This document shows positions 40,195-45,100 of a stretch of 45,100 nucleotides of DNA, one piece after another. The notes under the pieces are model-generated. The model was given only the letters and a program-made list of their open reading frames with translations, searched no databases and was not told the origin of the DNA. A program made the position numbers and the translations under genes. This DNA is from Cytophagales bacterium (GTDB lineage Bacteria > Bacteroidota > Bacteroidia > Cytophagales > Spirosomataceae): the NCBI GenBank assembly GCA_004292855.1, contig RDXN01000078.1:1-45100 (forward strand), written 5' to 3'. How positions within the stretch are numbered: the first letter of the stretch is position 1; each line of letters opens with the position of its first letter.

Positions 40195-43100
40195 CTACCG
40201 ACTCTCGATCGTTCCCTGCACCGTGCGCTGGCAGCCGTTGGCTCCTGTGACGGTGATGGTATATTGACCTACGCGCTGGATGTTGAATACGCCCGTGGTG
40301 TTGGTGTCCACCTGACGAATCTCATAGCCACTCACACGGTCGATCACATTTCTGCGCTCAAACATCATTCCGCCAAAGACCTGGAAAGAAGGCAGGTTGT
40401 TGGGGTCTATGGGGCGGGTGAGCGTAATGAGCGGCATTCCCGGACCAATCATACTCTGCGTGGCTCCACCAAAGAGCAACGTCACGGTAGGTTGGGGAAT
40501 CACCGTCAGGCTGAAAGCCGACGTGGTGGCCGACGTAACGCCATCGCTCACCACCAGCGAGTAGTTGCCGCTTTGCGTGGTCAACACCCCACCCAGCGAC
40601 AGCGTGGCCGTTCGTTGCGCCGTTCCCAACGACGCGCCGTCTTTATACCACTGATACGACGTAACGGGGCTATTGGTGGTGCCGACAACCGAGACCATGC
40701 CCCCCTCGCACACCAGACTGCCACTGGCCGAGAGCGTGGGCGCAACAACCGCTGCCACCACGACCACAGCCGCACTCGCCGTGTTGGAGCAAAGCCCCGA
40801 AACGCCCGTAACCGAGAGCGTGGTGGCCGAGGTCACGCCAGTTAAGATGAGCGGATTCGCGGTCGAATTATCACTCCATGTATAGCTCGTGGCTCCCGAT
40901 GCCGTGAGCGTGACCGAACCGCCCGGCGCAATCGTGAGCGAAGGCGTGGCCGTGATGCTCACCGACACCCCGGCGAAGGTCAGATTAACCGTGGCCGTGG
41001 TTCTAACAGGCGGAGCCGCACCATCTTCCACAATGACCGTCAGGGTGCGAACACCCGAAATGCACACGTTGGCCGCAGCCTGCACCGATGAGCTGTTGGT
41101 GCCGGGTGTCAGCGTAATATCCGACGGGGCCACCCAGGTATAGCTGTAGGGGCCGGTTCCGTTGGTAGCCGTGACGGAGGCCGTGGCCGAGCCGTTGGTG
41201 ACGGGCGTAGCTCCCACCGTGAGCGACAACATGGCGGTTACGCTCACCACTGCCCTTGCCGTGTTGGAACAAAGCCCCGATACGCCCGTGACCGAGAGCG
41301 TGGTGGCCGAGGTCACACCACTCAGCACCACGCTCGTGCTTTGGGTGCCATCGCTCCACGTATAACTAGTTGCCGGTTGGCCGCTGCCACCTGATGCCGT
41401 GAGCGTGACCGAGCCACCCGGCGCAATCGTGAGCGAGGGCGTGGCCGTGACCGTGACCGACACCCCCACAAACGTGAGGCTTACCGTGGCCGAGGTGGTG
41501 ACGGGCGGAGACGCACCCGTATCCGTTGCCAGAACCGTCAGCGTTTGCTGACCCGTAACGCAGGCCGTGGTTGAGACCTGCACCGACGAGCCATTGCCAA
41601 CGGGTGTCAGCACAATTCCCGTTGGGGCTGTCCAGGTGTAGCTATAGGGGCCGGTCCCGTTGACTGCCGTAACGGAAGCCGTGGCCGTGCCACTAGTGAC
41701 GGGCGTAGCCGCCACCGTGAGCGACAACGGGAGGGGGTTCGTAAAGCGGGCCAAGAAATAATCAATAGCCCCTGTTGAAACGAGCGTGTTGCTGGCGGTG
41801 CTGGTCGGTGTGTTGAAGTCGGCGGTGTTCTGGAACTCCCCCGTTACATAAACGCCATCGGTATTGACAGCAATTCCGGAACCAGTTTCGTTGCCTGTTC
41901 CCCCGGCCCGGCGTTGCCACATGGGGGTGCCGGCGTTGTCGTATTTAGCTACGAACACATCCTGCCCACCCGCCCCGATCAGGGTGTTGCTGGCGATGCT
42001 GGTAGGCGTGTTGAAGTCAACAACACCAGCAAACTGCCCCGTTACATAGCTCCCGCTGGCATCGACTGCCAATCCTTGTCCGATATCAAAACCAGTTCCC
42101 CCGGCCCGGCGCAGCCAATTAACCGTTCCTGTGGGGCTATACTGTGCCAGAAATATATCGGCCACACCACTCGCGACAAGGGTGTTGGTGGCCGGGTTAG
42201 ACGTAGGGCTGTTGAAGTCGGCAGTATTCCGGAAGTACCCGGCTACATAAACCCCCATTGCATTCACGCCAATGCCATTACTACCGTCGGTACCTGTTCC
42301 TCCGGCTCGGTTTTGCCACTGCGGGGCGCCAGTTGCGGCATCGTATTTAGCGACGAAGATATCCTGCCCCCCCGCCGACACCAGTGTGTTGGTGGCCGGA
42401 GCTGAGGGCGTGTTGAAGTTGGCCGTATTACTGAATGCCCCTGTCACATAGACATCCGTCGCTGTGGCTGCAATCCCAAAGCCAGCATCACCCGCAGTTC
42501 CTCCGGCCCGGCGCAGCCACTGCAAAGCACCTGAGTTGTTGAATTTAGCCACAAAAATGTCAGTAGATCCATCCGAGATGAGTGTGTTACTGGCTGGATT
42601 TGAAGGTGTCTCGAAATTGGCTGTACTCTGGAACTGCCCTGTCACATAAATATCCGTTCCATTTACTGCAATCGCTTCGCCACGATCAATGATCGTCCCT
42701 CCGGCGCGTTTGAGCCACACCAAATTGCCTGTTGCAGCATCGTATTTGGCCACGAAGATATCCTGCACACCCGCCGAGACAAGTAGCGAACTGCTGGCCG
42801 GGTTAGAGGGAGTCTCGAAGTTGGCCGTGCTGCTGAAGAAGCCCGTTACATAGACCTCCGACCCCGACACAGCAATGCCTTTACCCCAATCAACGCCCGT
42901 TCCTCCGGCGCGTTTGAGCCACTGCAACACACCCGCTGAGTTGTATTTGACCACAAAGATGTCCTCTCCACCCGCCGAGGTAACAGCAGAGCCGCTAATG
43001 ACGGCATCACCCGTGAAGTAGCCCGTCACATACACATTGCCCGATGCGTCGGTGGCCGTTGCCAACCCGGCATCATTGCCCGAGCTGCCTGCGCCACCGC

Positions 43101-44658
43101 CAGATTGGAGCCAGCCCGTTGCCCCCGTGCTGCCGTTGAAATTGGCCAGGAAGATGTCGGTCCCGCCAACGGAGGTAATCTCATTGCTGCCCGTTGCCGA
43201 GGGCGTGTTGAAGTTGGCCGTTCCCTGGAACGAACCCGCCACATAGACCTGTGTGCCAGAAACCGCAATGCCGTAGCCAATATCAGAAACCGAAGACGTT
43301 GCACCCGATGCCCCTGCGCGTTTCTGCCACTGGATGGCACCTGAGGAGCTATACTTGGCCACAAAGATGTCGTAGGTCCCCGACGCGGTCAGCGTATTGG
43401 TGCCTGGGGCTGTGGGGTTGAAATCAGCCGTGCCCGTGAAATAGCCCGTTACATAGACGTTGCCCGATGCATCGGCCACAATCCCCTGACCAGCATCACT
43501 ACCTACTGACTTGACCTGTTTCACCCATACCAAACTCCCCCCCGTAGCAGCATCGTAATTGGCCACGAAAATGTCATTACCACTTGATGCGGTAAGCGAA
43601 AGGGAGGACGAAAACTCCGTGGTACCGCCAAAACTCCCCGTCACATACACGAAACCGCTACGCGTTGCAATCCCATAGCCATACGTACTGTTCGTGCTGC
43701 CTCCTCCGGCGCGTTGCTGCCACAGCGGGCTGCCCGATAGGTCGTACCCAGCCACGAACATATCACTAAAATTACTCGACGCAATCAACTCATTGGAGCC
43801 GGGTGCCGAGGGGGTATTGAAGTTGACCGTGCCACTGAAGGTTCCCGTTATATAAACCCCGTTGCCGTCGAGGGCAATACCGTAGCCCCTTCCTCCGGCG
43901 CGTTTGAGCCATGCTACACCGCCTGCGGCATCGTATTTGACCACGAAGCCGTTACCACCTGCCGAGACGAGGGTGTTGGTGGCGGGGTTAGAAGGCGTAT
44001 TGAAGTTGGCCGTGCTGGAGATATAGCCCGTTACATAAACGTTTTCCGAGGCATCGGCGGTAATGCCCGCGCCCTCATCCGAACCGGTTCCACCGGCGCG
44101 TTGCAGCCGCAACACATTGCCATTGAGGTCGTATTTGGCCACGAATATATCCCTGAACCCGTCGGCGACGAGGGTGTTACTGGCCGGGTTGGACGGGGTG
44201 TTGAAGTTGGCCGTGCTGGCAATGTAGCCTGTCACATAAACCGCCGTCGTGCTAACGGCAATGCTCAGGCCCGCGTCGTCGCCCGTACCCCCGGCGCGTT
44301 TGATCCACTGTAGCGTGCCGGAGGAGTTGTACTTGGCGACGAAGATGTCGGTCCCGCCCGCCGAGGCAACCGCGCTGCCACTGATAGTCGCATTGCTGAG
44401 GAAGTAGCCCGTTACATAGACGTTGCCCGATGCATCGGTGGCCGTTGCCAGCCCGGCATCGTCACTCGATACCACCGGGCCACCTCCCCCGGTGAGGAGG
44501 TCAACGGTTTGGGAGAATGCCGGTCCGGCGGTTGCCAGCACCAGCAGGGTGAGCAGCAGGCCACCCCAAAACGAGAACAGATTGCCCCCACGAACGGGGC
44601 CAAAACAGGAGAGAAAATGCGCGGCTCGTAGCCGGTTAGTAGGTAGATTGGGTTGCAT
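40195..44658 (-). CDS. Giant secreted SBBP beta-propeller surface protein
   Basis: Encodes 1487 residues from the ATG at 44658; an open-frame start at 44715 adds 19 unrelated residues. The long signal peptide (MQPNLPTNRLRAAHFL...FWGGLLLTLLVLATAGPAFSQT) matches that of the glycine-rich protein. Residues about 60-1000 hold 14 SBBP-type blades (VYVTGYF...FNTP...DIFVAKYD..G...W..RAGG). Blades 1 and 8 resemble each other most (DAGLATATDASGNVYVTGYF and ISGSAV), so two seven-bladed propellers arose by duplication. Two repeated PKD-like domains (SYTWTAPTGI, SYTWVAPSDI), two Ser/Thr-rich beta domains and an Ig-like domain (SYQWYKDG) form a stalk. The shared TVQG-ending 95-residue domain closes the protein. 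It is presumably on the cell surface. Confidence 0.88.
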   Translation of the reverse strand: MQPNLPTNRLRAAHFLSCFGPVRGGNLFSFWGGLLLTLLVLATAGPAFSQTVDLLTGGGGPVVSSDDAGLATATDASGNVYVTGYFLSNATISGSAVASAGGTDIFVAKYNSSGTLQWIKRAGGTGDDAGLSIAVSTTAVYVTGYIASTANFNTPSNPASNTLVADGFRDIFVAKYDLNGNVLRLQRAGGTGSDEGAGITADASENVYVTGYISSTANFNTPSNPATNTLVSAGGNGFVVKYDAAGGVAWLKRAGGRGYGIALDGNGVYITGTFSGTVNFNTPSAPGSNELIASSNFSDMFVAGYDLSGSPLWQQRAGGGSTNSTYGYGIATRSGFVYVTGSFGGTTEFSSSLSLTASSGNDIFVANYDAATGGSLVWVKQVKSVGSDAGQGIVADASGNVYVTGYFTGTADFNPTAPGTNTLTASGTYDIFVAKYSSSGAIQWQKRAGASGATSSVSDIGYGIAVSGTQVYVAGSFQGTANFNTPSATGSNEITSVGGTDIFLANFNGSTGATGWLQSGGGAGSSGNDAGLATATDASGNVYVTGYFTGDAVISGSAVTSAGGEDIFVVKYNSAGVLQWLKRAGGTGVDWGKGIAVSGSEVYVTGFFSSTANFETPSNPASSSLLVSAGVQDIFVAKYDAATGNLVWLKRAGGTIIDRGEAIAVNGTDIYVTGQFQSTANFETPSNPASNTLISDGSTDIFVAKFNNSGALQWLRRAGGTAGDAGFGIAATATDVYVTGAFSNTANFNTPSAPATNTLVSAGGQDIFVAKYDAATGAPQWQNRAGGTGTDGSNGIGVNAMGVYVAGYFRNTADFNSPTSNPATNTLVASGVADIFLAQYSPTGTVNWLRRAGGTGFDIGQGLAVDASGSYVTGQFAGVVDFNTPTSIASNTLIGAGGQDVFVAKYDNAGTPMWQRRAGGTGNETGSGIAVNTDGVYVTGEFQNTADFNTPTSTASNTLVSTGAIDYFLARFTNPLPLSLTVAATPVTSGTATASVTAVNGTGPYSYTWTAPTGIVLTPVGNGSSVQVSTTACVTGQQTLTVLATDTGASPPVTTSATVSLTFVGVSVTVTATPSLTIAPGGSVTLTASGGSGQPATSYTWSDGTQSTSVVLSGVTSATTLSVTGVSGLCSNTARAVVSVTAMLSLTVGATPVTNGSATASVTATNGTGPYSYTWVAPSDITLTPGTNSSSVQAAANVCISGVRTLTVIVEDGAAPPVRTTATVNLTFAGVSVSITATPSLTIAPGGSVTLTASGATSYTWSDNSTANPLILTGVTSATTLSVTGVSGLCSNTASAAVVVVAAVVAPTLSASGSLVCEGGMVSVVGTTNSPVTSYQWYKDGASLGTAQRTATLSLGGVLTTQSGNYSLVVSDGVTSATTSAFSLTVIPQPTVTLLFGGATQSMIGPGMPLITLTRPIDPNNLPSFQVFGGMMFERRNVIDRVSGYEIRQVDTNTTGVFNIQRVGQYTITVTGANGCQRTVQGTIESR

Positions 44659-44724
44659 AGAATTTGTGTTAAAACATGCAACCGCAAATAAATTAGAATT
44701 TTTCGGGACAATCAAAAGGCGGGC

Positions 44725-44742
44725 ATACCGGATACCCGGTAT
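44725..44742. promoter_or_regulatory. Operator-like palindrome upstream of SBBP gene
   Basis: ATACCGG-ATAC-CCGGTAT is a perfect inverted repeat 67 bp upstream of the SBBP start. It shares ATACCCGGTAT with the palindrome at 35697-35714. Its centre is 45 bp from TTTATTTG (44685-44692), a one-mismatch -7 box, which is one helical turn further than in copies A and B. Relation to those copies is possible but weak. Confidence 0.35.
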
Positions 44743-44793
44743 TTGAGATGAAAATACAATTAAAATTGGCGTTTTTTAGGGGTTTAGTAAATG

Positions 44794-44827
44794 AAAAACC
44801 CCGCAGAAGTTTCAAATTTCTGCGGGG
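44794..44827 (-). terminator. Intrinsic terminator of the gene at the window end
   Basis: CCCCGCAGAA (44799-44808) and TTCTGCGGGG (44818-44827) form a 10-bp perfect stem. On the minus strand it is followed by T5, 29 bp beyond the stop codon at 44857. Confidence 0.88.
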
Positions 44828-44856
44828 CTTGCGGGTCAAGCGAGTGAGTTCACCGG

Positions 44857-45100
44857 TTAGGCGGGCTGCGAAAAGTCGCGCGGAGTGAAGGGCGTGGTCG
44901 TGTCTAAGTCAAATAGATCGTCGTGAATATGGGCTACGTACAGACCTGAATCCAGCGCCATCTGCCGGGTTTCGTCTGAGCCATCCACGTAGGCCATTAT
45001 ACCATACAGTTTCTTGCCTTTGTGTTCAGGAAAAAACTCCGTGAAGCGGTGCATCAGCCGCAGCATCTGCTCAATGTCGCGCTCTTTAAAATGGCTTTTT
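44857..45100 (-). CDS. 3' part of a DUF3782/PD-(D/E)XK-like gene (partial)
   Basis: The open frame runs in from beyond the window end (SHFKERDIEQMLRLMHRF...) and stops at 44857. The residues FFPEHKGKKLYGIMAYVDGSDETRQMALDSGLYVAHI and the end PFTPRDF resemble the C-terminal part of DUF3782/PD-(D/E)XK-like proteins of Bacteroidota and cyanobacteria. Only about 80 residues are visible, so this assignment rests on pattern recognition alone. A Met at 45066 is internal, not the start. Confidence 0.6.
   Translation of the reverse strand, partial: KSHFKERDIEQMLRLMHRFTEFFPEHKGKKLYGIMAYVDGSDETRQMALDSGLYVAHIHDDLFDLDTTTPFTPRDFSQPA

Overview
The window looks like a chromosomal segment of a Bacteroidota bacterium, most likely a Cytophagales/Spirosoma-like organism. 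This is inferred from several signs: a type IX secretion (T9SS) type A sorting domain, a GWxTD lipoprotein, a 7TMR-DISM histidine kinase, LytS/LytTR regulation, Bacteroidota -7 boxes (TAnnTTTG) upstream of several genes, fairly high GC, and very large secreted repeat proteins. I see no transposase, phage, tRNA, rRNA or CRISPR array.

Layout. 1-8640 (+): two giant secreted beta-helix proteins in tandem, separated by a long palindrome. 8651-16351 (-): an apparent efflux operon in the order membrane-fusion protein, RND pump fused to a TolC-type outer-membrane factor, LytS-type kinase, LytTR regulator, the last two overlapping by ATGA. 16469-18589 (-): a sulfatase behind a SAM methyltransferase. 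18842-22473: a monohaem cytochrome c (+), an RlmB/TrmH rRNA methyltransferase behind a GWxTD lipoprotein (-), and another SAM methyltransferase (+). 22587-25910: an HxlR regulator divergent from an F420-reductase-like NAD(P)-binding protein, followed by a secreted purple-acid-phosphatase-like enzyme.

25911-45100 is the unusual part. It holds four large minus-strand secreted proteins: an NHL propeller, a T9SS reprolysin-like metalloprotease, a glycine-rich protein and a 14-blade SBBP propeller. It also holds a 7TMR-DISM kinase/LuxR response-regulator pair, two copies (206 of 215 residues identical) of a PD-(D/E)XK-like gene, a VapBC-type toxin-antitoxin pair, and the 3' end of another PD-(D/E)XK-like gene. 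Three of the secreted proteins, plus the second beta-helix protein at 5980-8640, end in the same roughly 95-residue domain. Three further decayed copies of that gene end lie beside the PD-(D/E)XK genes and vapBC. Three proteins also share a long signal peptide of about 50 residues. The picture is of exchangeable heads on a common stalk, start and end, with scars of past recombination.

A 28-bp sequence with the palindrome CTACCCG-AA-CGGGTAG is identical upstream of the kinase and metalloprotease genes. In both cases it is centred 34-35 bp from a perfect TAnnTTTG box, so the two-component pair probably controls itself and part of this surface-protein set. Palindromic repeats of several unrelated families fill most gaps between genes. 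One family, which has G-quadruplex potential on both strands, has entered the reading frame of the TolC domain without breaking it.
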